A stretch of 64,000 nucleotides of DNA. Source: Staphylococcus petrasii (GTDB taxonomy: Bacteria > Bacillota > Bacilli > Staphylococcales > Staphylococcaceae). Numbering within the stretch: the first letter of the stretch is position 1; the number at the start of each line of letters is the position of its first letter. The notes below the pieces were generated by a model. It was not told the origin of the DNA. It searched no databases and saw nothing but the letters and a program-made list of their open reading frames with translations. The stretch spans positions 1 through 64,000 of the forward strand of contig NZ_PPRC01000010.1 in NCBI RefSeq assembly GCF_002902565.1, read 5' to 3'. Positions 44,942 through 53,912 of the stretch are shown here, one piece after another. A program made the translations under genes and the position numbers.

Positions 44942-45881
44942 GGCGTCCACTTCCTAAAATATCCCATAAATATTTCGTATCCCAGAATTGGTTAATAAGT
45001 GATGAACCATAGAAATAAAATACCAAGCTCACGATAATGATAAGAATAATTGAGCTATAAAAGCTTGGCACACGTAATAATTGATGTGCACTATATTTAG
45101 AAATTAAATAAATACCTGAGCTAATTAATACAAAGAAAGATAGTACTATAAGAAGACCTCCAACTTTATATAATTGAAGGAAAATAGAAATTAATCCTAA
45201 CAATAATATAGAAACTGTAAGTGTATTCACTAATACAAAATCAGAAAGTACTTTCTTAAATTGTACAACGGATACTACTGTTAAACGTATAACGGCAAAC
45301 GTCGCAATGCTTACTACCCCCGTTAAAATAGCAACACCTACGACTATACGTGTTGTAATTGACGTACGTGTAATACCGAATTCTTCAATTGCATCAGGTA
45401 TAAATGAATGCACAAATAAGCCTACAATAAATAATCCTAGAATAATTAAAGAAACTAATAAAGTATAACTAAAAGCATGTGGACTTTTAATAGTAGCGTC
45501 ATGACTACTGAATGCTTGTCTGAAGAACTGTTTACTTTCATTTACTACTGCTCTGACTTTAAAAGTAAACGGACCTGGGGCATAGCGTTGTTGATATGAT
45601 GGGTAACCTTGCGCATATTGCGATTGATAATGTTCATTTTGATTTACATTTTGAGAATGAACACTCTGATTTGAATGTACTTCACTCGTACTTTCAGCAT
45701 TAGGTGTAGATGGTGTTGTTGATGTTGCTACCTTCTGAGTATTGCTTTGATTATGATCCAAGTTTAATGATTCTGATGTTGATGGCGTTGACTGTGAAGT
45801 TGCAGCTGGCAATTTTGTTCCACATTCTCCGCAGAATAAATCTCCTGGTTGATATGTCTGACCACAATTTGGACATTGCAT
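44928..45881 (-). CDS. Zinc-ribbon multi-pass membrane protein
   Basis: 317 residues: a zinc ribbon CPNCG..CGECG at 3-20, a low-complexity Ser/Thr/Asn/Gln linker to about residue 95, then six hydrophobic segments in the C-terminal 200 residues, first YTLLVSLIILGLFIVGLFV. It resembles Firmicute proteins annotated as zinc-ribbon domain membrane proteins (Yip1-like or DUF-type), function unknown. Its 3' end overlaps the TcaA-like gene, so the two are translated together and may form one envelope complex. Confidence 0.78.
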   Translation of the reverse strand: MQCPNCGQTYQPGDLFCGECGTKLPAATSQSTPSTSESLNLDHNQSNTQKVATSTTPSTPNAESTSEVHSNQSVHSQNVNQNEHYQSQYAQGYPSYQQRYAPGPFTFKVRAVVNESKQFFRQAFSSHDATIKSPHAFSYTLLVSLIILGLFIVGLFVHSFIPDAIEEFGITRTSITTRIVVGVAILTGVVSIATFAVIRLTVVSVVQFKKVLSDFVLVNTLTVSILLLGLISIFLQLYKVGGLLIVLSFFVLISSGIYLISKYSAHQLLRVPSFYSSIILIIIVSLVFYFYGSSLINQFWDTKYLWDILGSGRHGLL

Positions 45882-45966
45882 CTTGATGTACCTCCGAAAA
45901 TGAAATTTGAAGTTATTATACCACTAAATCATATTGTGTAATATATTATTTTAATAATTTTAAATA

Positions 45967-46016
45967 TAAAAAAGAGATAAGTATATCATCTCCAATACGA
46001 TGTACACTTATCTCTT
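45967..46016. terminator. Terminator of alsS-budA
   Basis: Arms AAGAGATAAGT and ACTTATCTCTT with a 26-base loop, followed on the minus strand by TTTTTTATATTT; 27 bases after the budA stop. Confidence 0.85.
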
Positions 46017-46043
46017 CATTATTTTTATGAAAATATATTTACT

Positions 46044-46760
46044 CTATTCTGCTTCTCTGATTTCAGCATCTACATCTGCATAATCAATTTCAGTTTCTGT
46101 AAATGTCTTGTTATTAATTGGGAAATGTTGTTCGAATGTTTCAAAGTTTTGAATTTCGACTTTAACATCATCCACTTCAAAATCTAAAACATGTCCACCA
46201 AAGTTGCGATCATCGTTTGCAAAGTGAATATGGAAACCTGCAGAACCAATACCATGGAATAATTCTGGTGTGAAGAAACCAATAATTGTACCGTTAATAT
46301 CTTCACGTGTTTCTTCAGGTTGACGACGTGCAGAATCAATTAAACGTGTATATGGCGGTTCTTGTTTAGGCATCATACGTACGTGCATTTTTTTAAATTT
46401 ACCGCTGATTTTTACTGCTGAGAATAAATTATCACTTATCATGTGTTCTTTAACTTCATTTAATACATTTTCAGAATCTTTATCAGCTGTTTGATACGTA
46501 TGATCCGCTTCAAAACGCGTAACAGTTGCGTATGGTGTCATTTCGTCACCATTTAATTTCTTAAATTCTTTGTGCTCATTCGCATGAAAAGCTTCGCCAT
46601 TAAGGAAGATAACTTCGCCATTAGAACCTGTTAATGTAGCTAGTCCTGAATCACCATGTTCTAATAACTCATCAATTGTAGCGGTACCTTCTAATAGTCC
46701 TGCCATCAATGTCCCTAATGTACCGTGTTGATATAATACGTGACTCATATTATTATTCAC
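46044..46760 (-). CDS. budA: Alpha-acetolactate decarboxylase
   Basis: Converts alpha-acetolactate to acetoin and CO2 (also alsD). 238 residues. The zinc ligands are visible in GFHIHFANDDRNFGGHVLDF (His-x-His plus a later His), and the N-terminal VYQHGTLGTLMAGLLEGT-like start is typical. Gene is 24 bases behind alsS, same strand, so both steps from pyruvate to acetoin are co-expressed; this pathway consumes acid and is used in overflow metabolism and acid tolerance. Confidence 0.95.
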   Translation of the reverse strand: MNNNMSHVLYQHGTLGTLMAGLLEGTATIDELLEHGDSGLATLTGSNGEVIFLNGEAFHANEHKEFKKLNGDEMTPYATVTRFEADHTYQTADKDSENVLNEVKEHMISDNLFSAVKISGKFKKMHVRMMPKQEPPYTRLIDSARRQPEETREDINGTIIGFFTPELFHGIGSAGFHIHFANDDRNFGGHVLDFEVDDVKVEIQNFETFEQHFPINNKTFTETEIDYADVDAEIREAE

Positions 46761-46784
46761 TCCCGTTGATTTGTTTGCTTAAAA

Positions 46785-48449
46785 TTAGTTTAAAGAATCT
46801 GGTAATACGTTTGTAGATAACTTAATGTTATCTTTGTAGTTTACTGGAATATCAATTAATACTGGACCTTCAGTTTCATAGCCTTCTTTAAGTGCAGCTT
46901 CAAGTTCTTCTTGGCTTCTTACACGAAGACCTTTAGCACCAAATGATTCAGCATATTTCACATAGTCAACTGGTCCAAATTCAACACCAGATGAACGGTT
47001 GTATTTCATTTCTTCTTGGAATTCTACCATATTATATTTACCATCATTCCAGATTAATTGGATGATGTTTAATTTTTTACGGACAGCTGTTTCAAGATCT
47101 TGACCTGAGAATAAGAAACCACCGTCACCTGCAACTGATACAACTTGTGTATTAGGTCGTACTAAGGCAGCTGCGATTGCCCATGGTAATGCTACACCTA
47201 ATGTTTGCATACCATTACTGAATAGTAAGTGTCTAGGATTGTAACTTCTAAATTTACGAGCCATCCAAATGTAATGGCTACCTACGTCTACAGTAACAGT
47301 AGTATCATCAGTTAAAGTGTTTTGCATTGTTTCGATAATTTCTAACGGATGCATTACACCATCTTCATGTGTATATTTAATTCCAGTTGCTTCAATAATA
47401 TCCGCTCTTAATTGTTCTAAATCATCTAAGTGTTTTTGATCAATGATTGTGCCATCAATATGTTCTGATAATAATTGGATTGTACCAGCAATGTTACCTA
47501 CTAATTCTTTTTTAGGACGTAAGTAATTAGTAATCTCTGCTTGGATTTCATCAATTACAATAATTTCTGTGTCTAATTCTTTATTCCAGTTACTTGCTTC
47601 ATATTCAATTGGGTCATAACCAATAGTGACTACTAAATCAGCTTTTCTTAATAATTCGTCACCTACTTGGTTACGGAATAAACCAACACGACCAAAGAAG
47701 TGGTTCTCTAATTCGCGGTTAAGTACACCAGCGCCTTGGAATGTTTCTACAACTGGTAAGTTTGTTTTTTGAACTAATTGACGAATGGCTTCAGTTTCTT
47801 TCTCACTTGAACTTCTCATACCTGCAAGTAATACAGGGAATTTAGCTTCTTTAATATCGTTAATAACTTCTTTAATATCATCTACTGATGGTACGCCTAA
47901 ACGTGGTTGTTGGCATAAATCAATAGCTTTCGATTGTACAGGAGCTGAAATAACGTCTTGAGGAATACTGATGAAACTTGCACCATTTTTACCTGAAGTA
48001 GCAGTACGAATTGCATTTGTCATAACTTCAGATAATGATTCAGGGTCTTGGACTTCTGCGCTATATTTAGTAGATGATTTTAATAATGAAACATTATCTA
48101 CCGCTTGGTGAGTTTGACGTAATAAGTCATTACGTTTAACTTGACCACCAATTGCTAAAACAGGGTCCCCTTCTGAAGTTGCAGTTAATAATCCAGTTGT
48201 TAAGTTACTTACCCCAGGACCACTTGTTACTAAAGCTACCCCAGGATTACCTGTAATACGTCCTACACCTTGTGCCATCATAGCCGCATTTTGTTCGTGA
48301 CGCGTTACAATAAGTTCTGGACCATCATCTTCTAAAGCATCAAATAGATAATCTATTTTCGCTCCAGGAATTCCAAATACATAATCAACGTTATTATTTT
48401 TCAAAGTATCAATGACCATATCCGCAGCAGAATAATTTTCTTTAGTCAT
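46785..48449 (-). CDS. alsS: Catabolic acetolactate synthase
   Basis: TPP-dependent enzyme joining two pyruvates to alpha-acetolactate. 554 residues; catalytic Glu in [13 protein letters not shown], the TPP-diphosphate motif [20 protein letters not shown] ending in NDGKYN. It lacks any regulatory subunit gene nearby, and the partner is budA, so it is the catabolic (AlsS/BudB) rather than the branched-chain-amino-acid form. The leader contains a terminator and an inverted repeat described separately. Confidence 0.95.
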   Translation of the reverse strand: MTKENYSAADMVIDTLKNNNVDYVFGIPGAKIDYLFDALEDDGPELIVTRHEQNAAMMAQGVGRITGNPGVALVTSGPGVSNLTTGLLTATSEGDPVLAIGGQVKRNDLLRQTHQAVDNVSLLKSSTKYSAEVQDPESLSEVMTNAIRTATSGKNGASFISIPQDVISAPVQSKAIDLCQQPRLGVPSVDDIKEVINDIKEAKFPVLLAGMRSSSEKETEAIRQLVQKTNLPVVETFQGAGVLNRELENHFFGRVGLFRNQVGDELLRKADLVVTIGYDPIEYEASNWNKELDTEIIVIDEIQAEITNYLRPKKELVGNIAGTIQLLSEHIDGTIIDQKHLDDLEQLRADIIEATGIKYTHEDGVMHPLEIIETMQNTLTDDTTVTVDVGSHYIWMARKFRSYNPRHLLFSNGMQTLGVALPWAIAAALVRPNTQVVSVAGDGGFLFSGQDLETAVRKKLNIIQLIWNDGKYNMVEFQEEMKYNRSSGVEFGPVDYVKYAESFGAKGLRVRSQEELEAALKEGYETEGPVLIDIPVNYKDNIKLSTNVLPDSLN

Positions 48450-48487
48450 TTACATTCATATCCTTTCAAACAATCTTTTAGTTTTGT

Positions 48488-48572
48488 ATAAAAAAGAAGC
48501 CACATTACACATGTCTATTTTTTAAGGGAAAAAGAGGGAAAGACTTAGTCACATGTTAATTGCGGCTTCTTT
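48488..48572 (-). terminator. Terminator inside the alsS leader
   Basis: Long arms, 48551-48572 against 48493-48514 (AAAGAAGCC core and ACATGT base, with three mismatches), loop of 36 bases rich in CUUU/CCCU, and TTTTTTAT on the minus strand. It lies 44-123 bases before the alsS ATG, with no gene upstream on that strand, so it is likely an attenuator. Confidence 0.7.
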
Positions 48573-48656
48573 ATATTTTAAGTTACTTCATTATTTCAAT
48601 GTTGCATTGTAATCTCAGTTAAATAAGCATATACAAATGTGAGATGGGAGTCTTCT

Positions 48657-48684
48657 ATTTTATATGTCATTCTTGTGTAAACAA
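48657..48684 (-). promoter_or_regulatory. Possible alsS promoter
   Basis: TTGTTT (48679-48684), 16-base spacer, TAAAAT (48657-48662) on the minus strand. The -35 is poor, as expected for an activator-dependent promoter. Confidence 0.45.
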
Positions 48685-48712
48685 TTCACTTCTACATAGT
48701 GACTATTGCTTC

Positions 48713-48740
48713 TTACAATCTTTTAGGGGAATGATTGTAA
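48713..48740. promoter_or_regulatory. Inverted repeat upstream of alsS promoter
   Basis: TTACAATC (48713-48720) and GATTGTAA (48733-48740), perfect 8-base arms, 29 bases upstream of the proposed -35. Position and form suit a LysR-type activator (AlsR/CidR). The remainder of the 757-base gap 48450-49206 is A/T-rich without ORFs. Confidence 0.5.
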
Positions 48741-49092
48741 AACACATGGATAGAAACATTTGAATATGATGTAACTTCATTACGTTTTTTATTATAGTAT
48801 GCTTTGATATATTAATAAAATACATATTTTCGATAGAAACCATTCCATTTTGGAATAGGTCAACTAACTTTAAACAATTTATACGTATTTTTTCACTTTA
48901 AAAGGTCTAATCACTTGACTTATCGATAATTATTAGAGTGCTATTAGGGACAATAATCCTACTTTTTATCTTTTTGGTGTTATTTTATACTTTTTTATAG
49001 TTTTTATTTCTTTCATATCTGATATAATCAAGTCTATCATTTAAAATTTACTTGTTAGGCTGTGTCATTTTATAAAAAGTAAGAAAACTTGA

Positions 49093-49107
49093 AATTTTCT
49101 GAAATTT
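49093..49107. promoter_or_regulatory. CodY box upstream of amino acid permease
   Basis: AATTTTCTGAAATTT matches the CodY motif AATTTTCWGAAAATT at 14 of 15 positions, 100 bases before the permease start, next to a possible -35 TAGACA (49108-49113). Predicts derepression when branched-chain amino acids or GTP fall. Confidence 0.75.
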
Positions 49108-49206
49108 TAGACAAAATATCAAGTTTTTGTGTTATGATAATACATGTCAATTAATTAACAAGTTATTAAATAGAGAGAACAAAATATTCAGTGGAGGTTC
49201 ATCATC

Positions 49207-50658
49207 ATGGCCAGTGTTTTCAAAAATTTTACCAGAAAAGAAGATCCCACTATCTATCAAAGTAAAGATGGACACTTAAAACGTACTTTACGTGTTCGAG
49301 ATTTTCTTGCATTAGGTGTAGGTACTATCGTATCAACAGCTATTTTCACCCTACCTGGAGTTGTAGCTGCTGAACATGCAGGACCTGCAGTATCATTATC
49401 ATTCTTATTAGCTGCTATCGTAGCTGGTTTAGTAGCTTTTTCATATGCAGAAATGGCGTCAACTATGCCATTTGCCGGTTCGGCGTATTCATGGATTAAC
49501 GTATTATTCGGAGAATTTGCTGGATGGGTAGCCGGTTGGGCACTTCTAGCCGAGTACTTCATCGCCGTCGCCTTTGTAGCTTCCGGTTTCTCCGCTAACT
49601 TACGCGGACTTATTTCACCATTAGGTATCGTGTTACCTAAATCACTGTCTAATCCTTTTGGCGCTGACGGAGGCGTTATTGATATTATCGCAGCACTCGT
49701 GGTTATCATTACAGCTATTATCTTATCTCGTGGTGTGACAGAAGCAGCACGTGTGGAGAATGTTTTAGTTATTTTAAAAGTATTTGCAATTGTTTTATTC
49801 GTCATCGTTGGTTTAACAGCTATCCATGCTTCAAACTATGTTCCATTTATTCCTGAACATAAAGTAACAGAAAACGGTGACTTCGGTGGATGGCAAGGTA
49901 TCTATGCTGGGGTATCAATGATCTTCTTAGCATATATCGGATTTGACTCAATCGCTGCAAACTCTGCAGAAGCAATTGAACCAGAAAAAACAATGCCTCG
50001 TGGTATCTTAGGTTCTTTAGCAGTAGCAATCGTATTATTCGTAGCAGTAGCATTAGTATTAGTAGGTATGTTCCACTATTCTAGATATGCTGGTAACGCT
50101 GAACCTGTAGGTTGGGCATTACGTCAAAGTGGACATGGCATTATCGCAGCAGTTATCCAAGCAATTTCAGTTATTGGTATGTTTACTGCCTTAATCGGTA
50201 TGATGTTAGCTGGTTCACGTTTACTTTATTCATTTGGACGTGACGGCTTATTACCATCTTGGTTATCAAAATTAAATCATAACCATTTACCAAACAGAGC
50301 ACTTTTAATCTTAACAATTATCGGTGTGTTAATTGGTTCAATGTTCCCATTCGCATTCTTAGCACAATTAATTTCAGCAGGTACATTAGTAGCATTCATG
50401 TTCGTATCTCTTGCAATGTATAGCCTAAGAAAACGTGAAGGTAAAGACTTACCAGTACCAGCATTTAAAGTACCAGGTTTCCCAGTATTACCAGTCATCA
50501 CATTTATCCTTGTTTTACTTGTATTCTGGGGCTTAAGCTTCGATGCTAAACTTTATACTTTAATTTGGTTCCTTGTAGGTATTGTTATTTACACATTCTA
50601 TGGTGTAAGACACTCTAAGAAAAACGACGAAAAAGATTATGTCGTACCTAAAGACTAA
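49207..50658 (+). CDS. APC-family amino acid permease (CAT/YfnA-like)
   Basis: Amino acid transporter of 483 residues with 12 to 14 transmembrane helices. TM1 carries the APC signature LGVGTIVSTAIFTLPGV, followed by GPAVSLSFLLAAIVAGL and SYAEMASTMPFAGSAYSW; the conserved FLAYIGFDSIAANSAEAIEPEKTMPRG-type loop (split here) is typical of the cationic amino acid transporter group. A CodY box upstream suits nitrogen/amino-acid control. Ribosome site GTGGAGG. Substrate unknown. Confidence 0.92.
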   Translation: MASVFKNFTRKEDPTIYQSKDGHLKRTLRVRDFLALGVGTIVSTAIFTLPGVVAAEHAGPAVSLSFLLAAIVAGLVAFSYAEMASTMPFAGSAYSWINVLFGEFAGWVAGWALLAEYFIAVAFVASGFSANLRGLISPLGIVLPKSLSNPFGADGGVIDIIAALVVIITAIILSRGVTEAARVENVLVILKVFAIVLFVIVGLTAIHASNYVPFIPEHKVTENGDFGGWQGIYAGVSMIFLAYIGFDSIAANSAEAIEPEKTMPRGILGSLAVAIVLFVAVALVLVGMFHYSRYAGNAEPVGWALRQSGHGIIAAVIQAISVIGMFTALIGMMLAGSRLLYSFGRDGLLPSWLSKLNHNHLPNRALLILTIIGVLIGSMFPFAFLAQLISAGTLVAFMFVSLAMYSLRKREGKDLPVPAFKVPGFPVLPVITFILVLLVFWGLSFDAKLYTLIWFLVGIVIYTFYGVRHSKKNDEKDYVVPKD

Positions 50659-50669
50659 TTAATATTTTA

Positions 50670-50698
50670 AAAAGGTAGGCATCTCGCCTACCTTTTAG
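50670..50698 (+). terminator. Terminator of amino acid permease
   Basis: Arms AAAAGGTAGGC and GCCTACCTTTT around ATCTC, followed by AGTTT. Confidence 0.85.
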
Positions 50699-50727
50699 TT
50701 TATCGACAAAGTATTTAAAATTTTAAA

Positions 50728-50884
50728 GACTGATAGAAAACCCTTCTCAATCGAGGAAATGAAATGCGTAACGACGGGAGTTTACTACGCGTAAATGACC
50801 TAGGCACGCATAAGGTGACGATGAGTGAAAGGGTTTGCCTACAGTCTGAGAAAGCCTATCTCAAATTGTGAGATAGGCTTTTTT
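50728..50884 (+). ncRNA. Candidate structured RNA / palindromic element B
   Basis: Outer arms GACTGATAGAAAACCCTT (50728-50745) and AAGGGTTTGCCTACAGTC (50829-50846) pair imperfectly; inside, ATGCGT/ACGCAT (50764-50769, 50806-50811) and TTTAC/GTAAA (50781-50785, 50791-50795) nest. Directly after comes a perfect terminator GCCTATCTCA/TGAGATAGGC with T6. There is no ORF. A plus-strand small RNA is possible, although a promoter is not evident; alternatively a dispersed intergenic repeat. Confidence 0.45.
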
Positions 50885-50890
50885 AATCTT

Positions 50891-52228
50891 TTACCAACCT
50901 TGGCCTTCGATACTATAATTATCTAATTCTCCTTTTTCCAATGCTTGTAGTGCATCTTCTATAACATCTAAAGCATGGTCAAGTTGTTCATACGTAATGA
51001 CTAATGGTGGTTGGAAGCGTAGGACGTTCCCTGCTACTGCGATAATCACGACACCATGGTCAAAACAGTAATTGCAAATCTTCAATGCTTCTTGAGAAGC
51101 TCTTGTCTTCGCTTGTTTATCTGACACAATATCAATGCCAATTGATAAACCTATGCCTCGCACATCGCCTACGTATTGATATTTCTCTACCCATTGATCC
51201 ATGCGCTGACGTACGTGGCGTCCCTTTTCAGAACTAGCAGTTAATAAATCGTCTTCATCAATCATCTCTAGTGTAGCTAAAGCCGCTTCACAACTCACTG
51301 GATTTGCACCGGTTGTAAATAGATGAGCTGGCGCTTCTAGGCTATCAATAATTTCTTTGCGTCCCACAATAGCTGACATTGGTAAACCACCAGCCAATGA
51401 TTTACCAAACGTAATTAAATCCGGTGTGAAGTTGAAATGCTCTACTGAACTCCAAGTGCCTGTACGACCAAGCCCCTGTTGGATGTCGTCTACCGCAAGT
51501 AAAATGCCATGTTCGTGACACAAGGCCTCAAGCGCTTCAAAATAACCTTCTACCGGCTCTAGTAAGCCTCCGTCACCTTGGATAGTTTCAACAACGATAC
51601 ACGCCACTTCTTCAGCTGGCACATACTTCGCAAACATTTCTTTAAGCGGTGCGAGATATTCTTCGACCGTATTCGCATTTGGTTGTTCATACATCCCTCT
51701 ATATTTATCTGGAAAAGGAATATGGTAAAAGCCATTCAGCAATGGGCCATAGTGTTTACGCATATTCAAACTAATCGCTGACATAGAGAGCGAGCCAAAC
51801 GTTGACCCGTGATATGCATTCGTAAAACTAATGATATAAGGACGGCCTGTATATGCACGTGCAAATTTAATAATCCCATCATTGGCATCCGAGCCACTCA
51901 ATCCAAATGTGACACGCTTTTCATAATCCCCTGGGGCAATTTCACATAATTTCTTAGATAACTTAACTGCTGGTTCATGGTACATGTAAGCGGGCGTATA
52001 GTGGATGAACTTCTCCGCCTGTCTCTTAATCGCATCAGTGACACGTTTCGGTGCATGTCCCACATTTTGAGAACTTGCACTGGAAAGTAAGTCAATGTAC
52101 TCTTTCCCATCTACATCGACTAATGTCGCCCCGTATCCATGATCAATCGCTAACGGATAATATTTAATTCTCCCAGATGCTGCAAAATATCGTCCGTCTT
52201 CTTTAATTAATTCCTCTGCCTTACTCAT
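50891..52228 (-). CDS. Class III aminotransferase (4-aminobutyrate/ornithine type)
   Basis: PLP enzyme of about 445 residues. Landmarks: GYGATLVDVDGKEYIDLLS start, the FGLSGSDANDGIIKFARAYTG phosphate loop, YHGSTFGSLS, the Asp of LLAVDDIQQGLGRTG and the PLP lysine in ITFGKSLAGGLPMSA. Members transfer amino groups from omega- or alpha-amino acids to 2-oxo acids; the exact substrate is unknown. Start taken at the ATG at 52228 (GGGAGG ten bases upstream); a GTG two codons earlier is also possible. Single gene. Confidence 0.9.
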   Translation of the reverse strand: MSKAEELIKEDGRYFAASGRIKYYPLAIDHGYGATLVDVDGKEYIDLLSSASSQNVGHAPKRVTDAIKRQAEKFIHYTPAYMYHEPAVKLSKKLCEIAPGDYEKRVTFGLSGSDANDGIIKFARAYTGRPYIISFTNAYHGSTFGSLSMSAISLNMRKHYGPLLNGFYHIPFPDKYRGMYEQPNANTVEEYLAPLKEMFAKYVPAEEVACIVVETIQGDGGLLEPVEGYFEALEALCHEHGILLAVDDIQQGLGRTGTWSSVEHFNFTPDLITFGKSLAGGLPMSAIVGRKEIIDSLEAPAHLFTTGANPVSCEAALATLEMIDEDDLLTASSEKGRHVRQRMDQWVEKYQYVGDVRGIGLSIGIDIVSDKQAKTRASQEALKICNYCFDHGVVIIAVAGNVLRFQPPLVITYEQLDHALDVIEDALQALEKGELDNYSIEGQGW

Positions 52229-52493
52229 GATCACTCATCCTCCCAATACGTGCCTTCCCTTATACTTTTATATTTTTGAAAAGTTTTGGTCTCCGCAATA
52301 AACTTCGTTTAATGATAGTAATCAATATCTTACTAATAATTATCAGATTTGTAAATATATTCTGAATATTTAAAAAATATAACTTTTTTACTCTTCTTTT
52401 ATGTAAAATAAATTGAATTCTTAGAATATATGGAAGTGTGAATCATTCATTATAGGGAATAATAATTTAAATTGCTTAAAAGGAAGGACCATT

Positions 52494-52919
52494 ATGTTAC
52501 GCTACGCCTATCACTTACTCAGTGCTTTGTTTATCAGCATAATATTGCTTATTACTATGGCAGTTATGGATGTTTTAGCACAGTCGACCCATTTGACATT
52601 ATTGTTAATTAATATAGATTTTCTTGCAGATCCTAGCAAAACACCATTAATTCTTGAATTACTGATCCATGTATTCATTGGGTTTATCATTTATATTATT
52701 TTCTTAGTGATTTATCGTATTTCTAAACCGTTTTATAGAATCAGTTACTTCTTATTATTCATTGTTTTTGCGGTATTATATCCCCTATTAATTGTTATGG
52801 CTCAACGCTCATTTTTCCACTTTAGTTGGGGAGAATATGGTTTATGGATGATTGCGCATTTGATTTTTATGATTTTAATGGCTTTTGCAATTCCTTACTT
52901 TTCAAAAAAGAAATTCTAA
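52494..52919 (+). CDS. Four-helix membrane protein, unknown function
   Basis: A 141-residue, very hydrophobic protein with four transmembrane segments (about 8-30, 53-75, 84-106, 118-136) and short loops; the third and fourth are preceded by RISKPFYRIS and FFHFSWGEYG. AAAAGGAAGG ribosome site. No motif indicates a function. It stands alone between a divergent aminotransferase and the LPQTG protein gene, with no terminator visible after it. Confidence 0.75.
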   Translation: MLRYAYHLLSALFISIILLITMAVMDVLAQSTHLTLLLINIDFLADPSKTPLILELLIHVFIGFIIYIIFLVIYRISKPFYRISYFLLFIVFAVLYPLLIVMAQRSFFHFSWGEYGLWMIAHLIFMILMAFAIPYFSKKKF

Positions 52920-53096
52920 AACAACTACATGAAAATCTTAAAAAAATCTTAACTATCATTAACTTATATTTACAAACTATCGTTTCTTTAACTTAGGTTA
53001 AAAATTCAATATTGTTTACTTTAAACCCCTATTCAATTGTTATATCAGTGCTACACTAAAGCTGTAATTGATAATAAATGAAATGGGGTTTTCATT

Positions 53097-53723
53097 GTGA
53101 AGAAGGTCTCTTTAATTGCATCAACTGTTTTAACAAGTACAGTATTACTAACTGTAGCAAATCCAGCTCATGCATCTGCTTCAGAAGTTGTAACGCAAGA
53201 TAATGCCCAACAAGTTGCAACAATGGCGATGTCAAACAGTGGAGGCAACCCTAATTTACAAAACTTCAAACAAGCAGTAGATAAAGGCGATTACTATGAA
53301 ATCGTTAGTCAAAATAAATTAAATGCCGGTAAAGGTATTTACAGAGTTTACAAAACTGGCGAAGTAGACTATAAAAATGATAAATATAGCCAATTTAGTA
53401 GACTTCAAGATGGCGAGACACATGCCGAACATGGCATTGCTAAAGCAGCTGAAGTAGAACCTCAACATAAAGGAGAAGCTAAAGTCGCTTCCGTAGATTG
53501 TGCACGCGAACTTAATGCATACTATGTAGGAAATGTAGATTCTTCTGAAGTTCCTTCTACAAAAAAAGTAAAAGCGCACACTTCAAAACAACATGCTTCA
53601 AATAAATCTTTACCTCAAACAGGCGAAGGCCAACATGAACCCACAAGTCAATTATTCGGTGGCTTATTCCTCTTATTAGGAAGCGCCTTAATGATAAATA
53701 GAAGAAACAAAAAAGTTTCATAA
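53097..53723 (+). CDS. LPQTG cell-wall-anchored protein
   Basis: A 208-residue secreted protein. A signal peptide (MKKVSLIASTVLTSTVLLTV, cleavage near AHA-SA, residue 27) is followed by a hydrophilic domain of about 125 residues (NLQNFKQAVDKGDYYEIV, RVYKTGEVDYKNDKYSQF) with a single Cys135, a Lys/Ser-rich stalk, and a sortase A signal LPQTG at 172-176, hydrophobic span and RRNKK tail. Anchored to peptidoglycan by sortase A. The start codon is GTG at 53097. The small domain resembles no adhesin I recognise; function unknown. Confidence 0.85.
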   Translation: MKKVSLIASTVLTSTVLLTVANPAHASASEVVTQDNAQQVATMAMSNSGGNPNLQNFKQAVDKGDYYEIVSQNKLNAGKGIYRVYKTGEVDYKNDKYSQFSRLQDGETHAEHGIAKAAEVEPQHKGEAKVASVDCARELNAYYVGNVDSSEVPSTKKVKAHTSKQHASNKSLPQTGEGQHEPTSQLFGGLFLLLGSALMINRRNKKVS

Positions 53724-53734
53724 GTTATAATGTG

Positions 53735-53770
53735 CGTCTTTCAGCCATATGTGTTGAAAGGCGTTGTTTT
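53735..53770 (+). terminator. Possible terminator after LPQTG gene
   Basis: CGTCTTTCA / TGAAAGGCG stem around 11 bases, then TTGTTTT; a weak T tract. Confidence 0.55.
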
Positions 53771-53912
53771 ATGACGAATTTATGAAAAGTATAGTTTAAA
53801 GCCCTTACATTTGAATAGGCAAATTAGTGACGGGTATATCCTTAATGTAGATATTGAATTCACTTTATACTCAAGTAATTTAAAGATGAATTCTCTAAGG
53901 AGGAATCGAATT

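Noticed and set aside
48671..48690. Rex-like site TTGTGTAAACAATTCACT upstream of alsS
   Set aside because: The half-sites TTGTG and TTCAC are one base further apart than in the Rex consensus and the second arm lacks the final CAA, so I do not call it.
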